DNA of 64,000 bases, taken from assembly GCA_028696165.1 (NCBI GenBank), contig JAQVHQ010000003.1, forward strand, positions 1 to 64,000, in the 5' to 3' direction. The stretch comes from Lachnospiraceae bacterium (GTDB taxonomy: Bacteria; Bacillota; Clostridia; Lachnospirales; Lachnospiraceae). Positions 1 to 7,549 of this stretch are shown here, in pieces (the stretch's first letter is position 1; each line of letters starts with the position of its first letter). The notes beneath the pieces are model-generated. The model made no database searches and was not told where the DNA came from. It saw nothing but the letters and a program-made list of their open reading frames with translations. Both the position numbers and the translations under genes were made by a program.

Positions 1-17
1 CTGTGGTTGGAGCCTTT

Positions 18-1103
18 CTATAACCATCGAGTGGTAGGAGAAAAAAACCAATCCACAGTATCTCCAAAAGTATAGCATACAGTCCTTGGAGAGGGACTAT
101 AAACACTACTACTATATAATACGAGGATGATAACAAGAGTTGGTTCGACGATGGAAATGATTCGTGATAAATTCTCATCAATCTCTTCTTCATATTGGGT
201 GGAAATGGTGTCTAACACCTGTTCCTCATTACCTGTAGTAGATCCAATTGCGAGCATACGGCTTTGAATTCCTCTAAAAACATGTGCTTTTGATATGGCT
301 TCCTGAAAAGTACAGCCCTCATCCATGTAAGATTTGCAATCGTCTAATTTCTTCTGAAAAGCAGGAGATTCAGTCATATCATAAAGAAGGGAAAAACTGG
401 TATCTACATCTAAACCACTTCGAATAGTTAGTGCCATACCGTTTGCAAAGCGAGCTGCTGCAGTGCGTTCCTGTATGCCTTTGGTAAAATAAAGCTTTCC
501 GCTTAATTTGGTAAATTGCTGGCGCCCTTTTTGTGTTTTGAAAAAATAGAATGCAACCAGAACTAACACAATCACTAAGACAATAAATGCGAAGGCATAA
601 TGATTGATAGCAGTACCTAAAGAAAGAAGACCTTTGGAAAAGCCGGTCATCTCACTGCCTAATTGATTTAATACTTTTTCGAAAATAGGAAGTACCTGAG
701 TCATCATGACAATCATGACAAAGAACATCATAGTAATCATCAGAATTGGATAGGAGACAGCATTGCGGATATTTACAGAGATTGCTTCACGCTGACGATA
801 GAAGGCAGCAAGCGAATCCATGACGTCATCCATGCTTCCGGTAGTTTCTCCAAGACGAACCATCTGAATGACATAATTAGGAAACATATTGCAGCTGTCC
901 AGGGCATCATATAAAAAACCGGTTTCTTCCAGGTTTTCCTGAAGCTGCTGGTAGAATGATTTATCCTCCTCAGATTCAGAATCATCCTTCATAATTGTAA
1001 TACCTTCTAAAGGCGAGATGCCGGATCTTAAAATCATGGACATCTGCTCACAGAAATATTCGATTTGCAAATTGCTTAATTTATTTTTCTTTGTACCTTC
1101 CAT
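18..1103 (-). CDS. Type II secretion/type IV pilus F-family inner-membrane protein (GspF/PilC/ComGB-like), C-terminus probably frameshifted
   Basis: This is a polytopic platform protein of the GspF/PilC/ComGB family, which anchors pseudopilus or pilus assembly in the membrane. Two T2SSF repeats are visible: residues ~10-135, ending in a hydrophobic stretch, and ~210-335. Further hydrophobic segments lie at ~115-140 and ~170-190. The second repeat reaches the conserved EPTLVIIL at the last membrane helix. The reading frame then turns polar (SSSVYSPSPRT) and stops at 18, where the family has a hydrophobic helix ending near a Pro-Leu pair. The +1 frame over about 125-60 reads IVVVFIVPLQGLYAIL, which fits that helix, so a one-base indel near 95-125 is likely. 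The gene lies 12 bp after the lipoprotein gene, in the same transcript. No ATPase or prepilin gene is visible in the window, so the machine it serves is unknown. Confidence 0.75.
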   Translation of the reverse strand: MEGTKKNKLSNLQIEYFCEQMSMILRSGISPLEGITIMKDDSESEEDKSFYQQLQENLEETGFLYDALDSCNMFPNYVIQMVRLGETTGSMDDVMDSLAAFYRQREAISVNIRNAVSYPILMITMMFFVMIVMMTQVLPIFEKVLNQLGSEMTGFSKGLLSLGTAINHYAFAFIVLVIVLVLVAFYFFKTQKGRQQFTKLSGKLYFTKGIQERTAAARFANGMALTIRSGLDVDTSFSLLYDMTESPAFQKKLDDCKSYMDEGCTFQEAISKAHVFRGIQSRMLAIGSTTGNEEQVLDTISTQYEEEIDENLSRIISIVEPTLVIILVLYSSSVYSPSPRTVCYTFGDTVDWFFSPTTRWL

Positions 1104-1115
1104 GAAAAACCTCCG

Positions 1116-2093
1116 TTAATAAACATATTTGGTTGTATAATTGCTTCCATCGCCAATAAATTCTTTGACACTGTTATTCTCGCCGTTACTGGCAACTAAA
1201 GTGGGATCCATCAGAGACCATGAAGTTCCGTCAAACTGAATGATACCATCCACCCAGCCCACATCATCAATGCGGACACTAATCCACGCATGATAGATCT
1301 CACCTACATATCCAAATTCCATACGGGTTGGAATATTCTGTGAACGAAGCATAGATGTCATAACAGATGCGTAATCAAAACAAATACCTGTCTTCAGTTT
1401 GAGAATTTCGTCGATATCAGGAACATAGCCGCTTTCGACAGTCTGAGCTTTGTCAGTATCATAAGTGATATTCTCAGTTACGTAATTGAAAATGTTAGTA
1501 ACCACATCTAAATCTGAGTGAGTGTCTTTGGCTAAATCCGCTCCCAATGAAACTGCCTCGGAATCAGCATTAAAACTGACAAACTGATTAGGGTACAGAT
1601 AGGGGCCGAATTCATTGCTTATGGTAATGTCTGTATCCTGAGATAACAAAATTGCATAGGTATCTCCCTGTATATTCTCCAATGCTTTGAAGGTATACAT
1701 ACCACTGGAATCTGTTAAAGGAAAAGCTTCGTAGTCGCCATGAAGTGTATAGGTATAAGTGGTACCGCTTGTACCGGTAATCTGTAGTTTTGCAGAGGCG
1801 GCAGACCCGGTATAGCAGGCCATGATATAGCCTTCCTGCGCATGGGATGCATCAATAGAACAGTTATCTGCATTATATACGGTTGTTCCATCCGCAGCCG
1901 GGACTAAAACTTTTGGCGTATTATCACGTATAGGTCCAGTGGAAGTTTCTTTTGCACTGTCTTCATTATTGGTACTATTCTTATCATTGGTGCTGGCTGA
2001 AACTTTAGATGCACTGTCATTGCCACCACATCCTGTCAGCAGGAGAAGAATAAAAAGCATGGAAAATAAAATATAAATTCTTTTTCGATGCAT
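1116..2093 (-). CDS. Lipoprotein with transglutaminase-like (cysteine protease fold) domain
   Basis: A 325-residue secreted lipoprotein. The N-terminus is a lipoprotein signal: basic MHRKR, a hydrophobic stretch, and the lipobox LLTGCG with the acylated Cys near residue 22. A Ser/Asn/Thr-rich linker follows to about residue 55. The C-terminal part (~190-305) is a transglutaminase-like core. It has the nucleophile Cys in GICFDYA, the His in YHAWISV and the Asp in LMDPT, in the expected order. Family members cleave or crosslink peptides or act in wall-linked processing; the substrate here cannot be told. It lies between the PHP gene (69 bp upstream) and the F-type secretion gene (12 bp downstream), so the three are probably one transcript. 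Confidence 0.85.
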   Translation of the reverse strand: MHRKRIYILFSMLFILLLLTGCGGNDSASKVSASTNDKNSTNNEDSAKETSTGPIRDNTPKVLVPAADGTTVYNADNCSIDASHAQEGYIMACYTGSAASAKLQITGTSGTTYTYTLHGDYEAFPLTDSSGMYTFKALENIQGDTYAILLSQDTDITISNEFGPYLYPNQFVSFNADSEAVSLGADLAKDTHSDLDVVTNIFNYVTENITYDTDKAQTVESGYVPDIDEILKLKTGICFDYASVMTSMLRSQNIPTRMEFGYVGEIYHAWISVRIDDVGWVDGIIQFDGTSWSLMDPTLVASNGENNSVKEFIGDGSNYTTKYVY

Positions 2094-2161
2094 AAGAAAA
2101 CTCCTTTTTTATGTAATTGTATAGTTGAATTGTCTGATTTAAAAATACCAGATAAAATATA

Positions 2162-2869
2162 TTAATACCAGTAGTGCTTAAATCGGGAAATGCTTCTGTT
2201 TAGAATTAATTCTTCCGGAAAATCTGTGTGTGAAAGAAATTCATCTATATAAGTGGTACTGCCTACATCATGAGCACCATGGCTGTCGCTGGAAAGAAGA
2301 ACAGGGTATTGATATTGCCTGCAGTATTTTAAGATTTCCTCATTATTAGCACGGGTATCACCCCGATAACCTTCCGGATTAAGTGATGCATTATTTAATT
2401 CAAGAAACACATGATTTTCCATGGCACCGCGAACCAGTGCCTGATAATCCACAGGGTACTTTATATCATCACAGTGACCAATAATACGAACATGAGGATT
2501 TTTCATGGCGCAAAGATAAGCTTTCGTATTTCCCTCAATTCCATGTGATGTGAAATTTTGAGGATGCATACTGGCTATAGCATAATCCAACAGCGAAAGT
2601 GTCCATTCATCCAAATCAAATGTGCCCCGGGTATCCAGAATGTTTAATTCCACCCCATACATCATATGAACACCAAATCGTTTCTTAGGGGCCATATACA
2701 AACTTCGAAAGTAAGAAGAAGTTCCGGAAGCACGGGTGCCGGGACCATGGTCTGTGATGCCAAGGATTGATAATCCCTTTTTGGATGCAGAAGCAGCTAA
2801 ATCAAGGATAGTGTCTGTTGTCCCATGTCCACTTGCAATGGTATGTGTATGTAAGTCTAATGCTAACAA
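2162..2869 (-). CDS. PHP-domain metal-dependent phosphoesterase (YcdX-like)
   Basis: A PHP-family hydrolase of 235 residues. It carries the trinuclear-metal motifs DLHTHT near the start, ITDHGPG at ~35, a Glu in YGVELNI, IGHCDDIKYP, and the terminal SSDSHGAHDVG. This order matches the YcdX-like phosphatase group. I place the start at a TTG at 2869. A perfect AGGAGG lies seven bases upstream (minus strand of 2877-2882), and family homology begins at once. The frame stays open for 60 more codons upstream to an ATG at 3049, but that stretch encodes Phe/Tyr-rich nonsense and crosses the promoter, so it is not coding. Substrate unknown. First gene of the minus-strand transcript. Confidence 0.85.
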   Translation of the reverse strand: MLALDLHTHTIASGHGTTDTILDLAASASKKGLSILGITDHGPGTRASGTSSYFRSLYMAPKKRFGVHMMYGVELNILDTRGTFDLDEWTLSLLDYAIASMHPQNFTSHGIEGNTKAYLCAMKNPHVRIIGHCDDIKYPVDYQALVRGAMENHVFLELNNASLNPEGYRGDTRANNEEILKYCRQYQYPVLLSSDSHGAHDVGSTTYIDEFLSHTDFPEELILNRSISRFKHYWY

Positions 2870-2887
2870 AAGTCTACCTCCTGTGAA

Positions 2888-2911
2888 TTTCAAGTATATC
2901 TTAGCTTGAAA
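2888..2911. promoter_or_regulatory. 7-bp inverted repeat in the PHP-gene leader
   Basis: TTTCAAG and CTTGAAA form a perfect 7-bp inverted repeat with a 10-bp gap. It lies between the minus-strand -10 box (2928-2933) and the ribosome site of the PHP gene. It could be an operator or a small leader hairpin; no regulator can be assigned. Confidence 0.4.
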
Positions 2912-2927
2912 ATAATTCTTATATCTT

Positions 2928-2956
2928 ATATTAAAGTATATAGTATAAAAAGTCAA
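2928..2956 (-). promoter_or_regulatory. Sigma-A promoter for the PHP/lipoprotein/F-protein transcript
   Basis: On the minus strand, TTGACT (2951-2956) and TAATAT (2928-2933) are separated by 17 bp. This is a near-consensus vegetative promoter about 60 bp upstream of the TTG start. It diverges from the microcompartment promoter at 3061. Confidence 0.7.
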
Positions 2957-3060
2957 TGAAAACCACAGACCAAACCACTGGAAGAAAGTTAAAAAATGGA
3001 AATACCACATGAAACAACAATGATAAAACATGAAATGGTAATAAAACAACGTCTACTGCA

Positions 3061-3089
3061 TTGACATTATGACGCTTTGATATTATAAT
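3061..3089 (+). promoter_or_regulatory. Consensus sigma-A promoter of the microcompartment operon
   Basis: TTGACA (3061-3066), a 17-bp spacer and TATAAT (3084-3089) form a perfect consensus promoter 54 bp before the dehydratase ATG. A promoter this strong on a catabolic operon implies tight repression, plausibly by the DeoR-type protein at 14740, though I see no proven operator. Confidence 0.8.
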
Positions 3090-3143
3090 AAAATCAATTG
3101 TACTAGGCATACTTGTATAAAGTTTGTCCGGAAAGGAGTATAC

Positions 3144-5669
3144 ATGAAAAAGTTTCAAACTGCGGATATCCCAAAACCAGAGCGTATTCCACGTCTGATA
3201 GAGCATTTATATGAGAAGATGCCAGAGATTGAAGCCTCCAGAGCAGTTTTGCTCACAGAATCATATATGCAGACGGAAAATGAACCGATGATTATTCGGC
3301 GCGCAAAAGCATTTGCCCACGTGATGGAGCAGATTCCTATTATAATACGCGATGAGGAATTAATTGTAGGAAGTTCGACCATTGCGCCGAGAGGATGTCA
3401 GACTTATCCGGAATTTTCATTTGAATGGCTGGAAGCAGAGTTTGATACGGTGGAAAAAAGAAGTGCAGATCCTTTTTATATCGCTGAGAATACAAAAGAG
3501 GCACTGCGCCAGGTTCACAAATACTGGAAGGGAAAAACTACCAGTGAATTAGCAACGGCGTATATGGCTCCGGAAGCAATTCGTTCTATAGATCATAATA
3601 TCTTCACACCGGGGAATTATTTCTATAATGGTGTAGGGCATGTGACTGTCCAGTATGATAAGGTCTTGGCAGTTGGATTTGAAGGGATTAAGAAAGAAGC
3701 GGAAGATTATTTGGCATTATGCAGCCCGGGTGATGCTGATTATGCAACCAGAACCCATTTCCTGGAGGCAGTTATCATAAGTTGTGATGCGGCGATTACA
3801 TATGCTAACCGCTATGCGGTATTGGCAGATTCCATGGCTCAAAAGGAAAACGATGCAAAGAGAAAAGAAGAACTAATCCAGATAGCGAAAAACTGCAGAA
3901 GAGTACCTGCGGAAGGTGCCGGATGTTTCTGGCAGGCCTGTCAGAGTTTCTGGTTTGTACAGCAGCTTCTTCAGCTAGAGTCCAGCGGACATTCCATTTC
4001 TCCTGGACGCTTTGACCAGTATATGTATCCATATTATGAAAAGTGTGTTCTTAAGGGTGATATGACCAGAGAATTTGCACAGGAACTGATGGATTGCATC
4101 TGGGTAAAATTAAATGATTTGAACAAATGTCGTGATGCGGCTTCTGCGGAAGGGTTTGCGGGGTACAGCCTTTTCCAGAATCTGATTGCAGGAGGTCAGA
4201 ATAAGGATGGTGTGGATGCAACCAATGATTTGTCGTTTATGTGCATTCAGGCTTCTAAACATGTGTTTTTACCGCAGCCTTCTTTCTCCGTTCGTGTATG
4301 GAATGGTTCGCCTCATGAATTTCTGTTAAAAGCAGCAGAATTGACAAGAACTGGTTTGGGTCAGCCAGCTTACTATAATGATGAAGTGATTATCCCGTCT
4401 CTTATGAATCGTGGACTTACCTTAGAGGATGCCAGAGATTATAATATCATCGGATGTGTGGAACCTCAGAAAGCTGGAAAAACAGAAGGGTGGCATGACG
4501 CAGCATTTTTTAATATGTGTCGTCCGTTGGAACTGGTATTTTCAAATGGGGTAGATAAAGGTGAGCAAATCAGTGTGGCTACAGGAGAAGTAAGCCAGAT
4601 GCATTCATTTGAAGAATTTTATGATGCATATAAAAAACAGATGAATTATCAGATTGCATTGCTTGTGAATTCGGATAATGCTATTGATATAGCCCATAAA
4701 GAGCGCTGCCCACTTCCATTTTTGTCATGTATGGTCGATGATTGTATGAAACGTGGAAGAACAGTTCAGGAGGGCGGTGCTGTTTATAACTTTACAGGTC
4801 CGCAAGGCTTTGGAATAGCAAATGTGACAGATTCACTTTATGCGATAAAGAAACTGGTATTCGAAGAAAAAAAAGTAACCTTAGATGATTATAAGAAGGC
4901 TCTTGAAAATAATTATGGACAGGGATTTGACGAAATTTCAGCATCTGAGATGGCAGTGGATATTATCAGAAGTCTTCAAAGCACAGGCCGAACTCTTAGT
5001 GAAGAAGAAATCGCAGCAGTTGTTCGTGAGATTATGAATTTAAAAGTTTCAGAAGAAGATAAGCGAAAATATCAACAGTTACTGGATGAGATTGAGAATG
5101 TCCCCAAATATGGTAATGATATAGAATCTGTGGATTTATTTGCAAGGGATGTAGCCTATACTTATACGAAACCACTGGAAACATTCAAAAATCCAAGAGG
5201 CGGTACTTATCAGGCTGGCTTATATCCTGTGTCAGCTAATGTCCCGCTGGGAGCTCAGACAGGAGCAACACCGGATGGTCGTTTGGCACATACACCGGTT
5301 GCAGACGGAGTATCACCATCTGCAGGCAAAGATGTAAATGGACCAACTGCGGCAGCTAATTCCGTATCAAAATTAGATCATGGCATTGCGTCTAATGGCA
5401 CATTATTTAATCAGAAGTTCCATCCATCGGCATTAAGCGGAGAACAGGGATTAGAGAACTTTGTAAATCTGGTACGAACTTATTTTGACCAGAAAGGAAG
5501 TCATATGCAGTTTAATGTAGTAGACAGAAATACATTGCTGGATGCTCAGAAGAATCCGGAACAGTATAAACATCTGGTGGTTCGTGTGGCAGGATATAGT
5601 GCATTGTTTACCACGTTATCAAAGTCATTGCAGGATGATATCATTCGAAGAACAGAACAGGGATTCTAA
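3144..5669 (+). CDS. Glycyl-radical propanediol dehydratase of a bacterial microcompartment
   Basis: An 841-residue glycyl radical enzyme that most likely converts 1,2-propanediol to propionaldehyde without B12. The thiyl-radical Cys is residue 438 in IIGCVEPQ, with Glu440 beside it. The radical Gly is residue 817 in RVAGYSA, and His166 lies in GVGH. From memory, these positions match the characterised Roseburia inulinivorans propanediol dehydratase, which separates it from glycerol, choline and pyruvate-formate family members; substrate assignment is still inference. No long N-terminal extension or encapsulation helix is obvious. The ATG follows AAAGGAG at good spacing. It is the first gene of the operon, 52 bp before its activase, and the downstream aldolase and shell genes support the propanediol role. 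Confidence 0.9.
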   Translation: MKKFQTADIPKPERIPRLIEHLYEKMPEIEASRAVLLTESYMQTENEPMIIRRAKAFAHVMEQIPIIIRDEELIVGSSTIAPRGCQTYPEFSFEWLEAEFDTVEKRSADPFYIAENTKEALRQVHKYWKGKTTSELATAYMAPEAIRSIDHNIFTPGNYFYNGVGHVTVQYDKVLAVGFEGIKKEAEDYLALCSPGDADYATRTHFLEAVIISCDAAITYANRYAVLADSMAQKENDAKRKEELIQIAKNCRRVPAEGAGCFWQACQSFWFVQQLLQLESSGHSISPGRFDQYMYPYYEKCVLKGDMTREFAQELMDCIWVKLNDLNKCRDAASAEGFAGYSLFQNLIAGGQNKDGVDATNDLSFMCIQASKHVFLPQPSFSVRVWNGSPHEFLLKAAELTRTGLGQPAYYNDEVIIPSLMNRGLTLEDARDYNIIGCVEPQKAGKTEGWHDAAFFNMCRPLELVFSNGVDKGEQISVATGEVSQMHSFEEFYDAYKKQMNYQIALLVNSDNAIDIAHKERCPLPFLSCMVDDCMKRGRTVQEGGAVYNFTGPQGFGIANVTDSLYAIKKLVFEEKKVTLDDYKKALENNYGQGFDEISASEMAVDIIRSLQSTGRTLSEEEIAAVVREIMNLKVSEEDKRKYQQLLDEIENVPKYGNDIESVDLFARDVAYTYTKPLETFKNPRGGTYQAGLYPVSANVPLGAQTGATPDGRLAHTPVADGVSPSAGKDVNGPTAAANSVSKLDHGIASNGTLFNQKFHPSALSGEQGLENFVNLVRTYFDQKGSHMQFNVVDRNTLLDAQKNPEQYKHLVVRVAGYSALFTTLSKSLQDDIIRRTEQGF

Positions 5670-5721
5670 CAAAAACACGGTTATATAAAATAGTTACTTC
5701 TATATATAGAAAGGAATCACC

Positions 5722-6513
5722 ATGGACTATTTAACAACGAAAGGAAGAATTTTCGATATCCAGCGCTATTCTATTCATGATGGACCGGGGATTCGAACCA
5801 TTGTCTTTTTAAAGGGGTGTGTTCTTCGATGCCAATGGTGCTGCAATCCGGAATCTCAGTCGTATGATATTCAGACGATGATGGTTCAGGGAAAGGCAAA
5901 AGTGATTGGGCGGGACGTGACCGTAGAAGAAGTCATGGAAACTGTGGAGAAGGACCGGCCGTATTATAGAAGATCCGGAGGCGGTTTGACACTTTCGGGA
6001 GGAGAGAGTTTACTTCAACCTGAATTTGCCAGAGATTTGCTGAAAGCAGCAAAAAAAAGCGGTATTAACACAGCTATGGAAAGTATGGCATGTGCACCCT
6101 ATGCATCGATAGAGAAGGTTTTACCATATCTGGATGTATATCTGATGGATATCAAACATATGAACAGGGAAAAGCATCAGATGTTTACAGGAAAGCCTAA
6201 TGACTTAATGCTTGAAAATGCCAGAAAAGTGGCTGCATCAGGAATGACCAGACTGGTTATCAGAGTTCCGGTAATCCCTACATTCAATGATACAGAGGAA
6301 GAAATCAGACAGATTGCCCGGTTTGCAGATTCCCTGCCAGGGGTGGATAAGATTCACCTGCTTCCTTACCACAGACTGGGGCAGGATAAATACGACGGAC
6401 TGAACAGAAAATATTTATTAAATGGAATCCTTCCACCCGAGAATGAACATATGGAAAGACTAAAGGCAGCAGTAATGCGGCACAGCAGTCTGAATTGTCA
6501 GATAGGCGGATAG
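5722..6513 (+). CDS. Glycyl-radical enzyme activating enzyme (radical SAM), short form
   Basis: A 263-residue radical SAM activase that installs the glycyl radical on the upstream dehydratase. The iron-sulfur motif is CVLRCQWC (Cys-x3-Cys-x2-Cys), followed by CNPESQ. The SAM-binding glycines are in LTLSGGE, and VYLMDIKHMN is the usual later motif. Only about 45 residues separate the Cys motif from SGGE. There is no eight-cysteine ferredoxin-like insertion of the kind many dehydratase and choline-lyase activases carry, so it resembles the compact pyruvate-formate-lyase activase. Start chosen at the ATG after AAAGGAATCACC. Confidence 0.92.
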   Translation: MDYLTTKGRIFDIQRYSIHDGPGIRTIVFLKGCVLRCQWCCNPESQSYDIQTMMVQGKAKVIGRDVTVEEVMETVEKDRPYYRRSGGGLTLSGGESLLQPEFARDLLKAAKKSGINTAMESMACAPYASIEKVLPYLDVYLMDIKHMNREKHQMFTGKPNDLMLENARKVAASGMTRLVIRVPVIPTFNDTEEEIRQIARFADSLPGVDKIHLLPYHRLGQDKYDGLNRKYLLNGILPPENEHMERLKAAVMRHSSLNCQIGG

Positions 6514-6597
6514 CTAAGAACTATAAACGTTTAAAAAAGATGTGGTTTCGCGAGAAAAAATGAAAACAACAAAAACAACATTTTATCAGCGGAAAAA

Positions 6598-6660
6598 CCC
6601 ACAAAAAACAACAAAAAAGTGTGGGAAGTGGTTGACTTATACCGTGATACACGATATAAT
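6598..6660 (+). promoter_or_regulatory. Internal sigma-A promoter with dyads, ahead of the aldolase
   Basis: TTGACT (6632-6637), 17 bp and TATAAT (6655-6660) lie 49 bp before the aldolase start. The spacer holds CGTG-ATA-CACG (6643-6653), a dyad that could be an operator. Just upstream, CCCACA (6598-6603) and TGTGGG (6620-6625) could form a hairpin around an A/C-rich loop. The 195-bp gap after the activase gene is the longest in the operon, consistent with a second transcription unit for the aldolase and shell genes. Confidence 0.7.
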
Positions 6661-6708
6661 ATCAACAGAAACAACGAAATTCAAAGTATCCAAGGAGGAA
6701 ATGAAAGT

Positions 6709-7518
6709 ATGCTTAACGAATTTGAAATTAAAAAACAGATCTGTGACATTGGAAAGAGAATCTACGACCGTAACATGGTTGCTGCAAATGATGGTAATAT
6801 CTCAGTAAAATTAAATGACAATGAATTCCTTTGCACACCAACAGGAGTATCAAAAGGATTTATGACACCAGAATATATCTGTAAAGTAGATAAAGAAGGT
6901 AAAGTACTTCAGGCTAACCCGGGATTCAGACCATCTTCAGAAATTAAGATGCATATGCGTGTATATGCTAAAAGACCTGATGTAGGAGCTGTAGTTCATG
7001 CACATCCAACATTTGCAACCAGTTTTGCAATTGCAGGTATTCCACTGACTCAGCCAATCATGCCGGAAGCAGTTATCGCTTTAGGCTGTGTTCCGATTGC
7101 TGAATACGGTACACCTTCAACAATGGAAATTCCTGATAATGTTGAAAAATATCTTCCATATTTTGATGCAGTATTATTAGAGAGCCATGGAGCATTAACC
7201 TGGTCTACAGATTTATTAGCAGCATATCACAAAATGGAATCTGTTGAATTCTACGCAGAATTATTATACAAATCAAAAATGCTTGGCGGTCCTAAGGAAT
7301 TTGATAAAGACCAGATTCAGAAATTATATGAAATCAGAAGACAGATGGGATTACCTGGAAAACATCCAGCAGATCTGTGCCAGAACAAAGGTACATTAAA
7401 CTGCCATAATTGTGGCGGATGTGCTGTTGCTCATTCTGATAATACCCAGAGTGCATCTGATCCGGAATTAATTGCTTCTATTACTAAGAAGGTTATGGAA
7501 CAGCTGGGAATTAAATAA
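6709..7518 (+). CDS. Class II sugar-phosphate aldolase (fuculose/rhamnulose-1-phosphate type) with encapsulation tail
   Basis: A 269-residue class II aldolase that would split L-fuculose-1-P or L-rhamnulose-1-P into dihydroxyacetone phosphate and lactaldehyde. The metal-binding His pair is in VVHAHPTFA and a further His in LLESHGAL. The start is the ATG at 6709, with AAGGAGG ending 10 bases upstream. The C-terminus is unusual for a plain aldolase. Cys232, Cys235 and Cys238 form a CxxCxxC cluster, followed by a linker and an amphipathic helix (residues 251-269, from DPELIAS) typical of microcompartment encapsulation peptides. Its place in the operon makes this the fucose/rhamnose type of glycyl-radical microcompartment. 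Confidence 0.9.
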   Translation: MLNEFEIKKQICDIGKRIYDRNMVAANDGNISVKLNDNEFLCTPTGVSKGFMTPEYICKVDKEGKVLQANPGFRPSSEIKMHMRVYAKRPDVGAVVHAHPTFATSFAIAGIPLTQPIMPEAVIALGCVPIAEYGTPSTMEIPDNVEKYLPYFDAVLLESHGALTWSTDLLAAYHKMESVEFYAELLYKSKMLGGPKEFDKDQIQKLYEIRRQMGLPGKHPADLCQNKGTLNCHNCGGCAVAHSDNTQSASDPELIASITKKVMEQLGIK

Positions 7519-7549
7519 TTCATAGACGTAAATCAAAGGAGGTAATCTC

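Noticed and set aside
2870..3049. N-terminal extension of the PHP protein
   Set aside because: Phe/Tyr-rich nonsense that overlaps the promoter; a TTG with perfect AGGAGG explains the start.
6542..6808. An 88-codon open frame before and across the aldolase start
   Set aside because: It runs through the promoter and the aldolase in another frame, has Lys/Thr-rich low-complexity sequence and no ribosome site.
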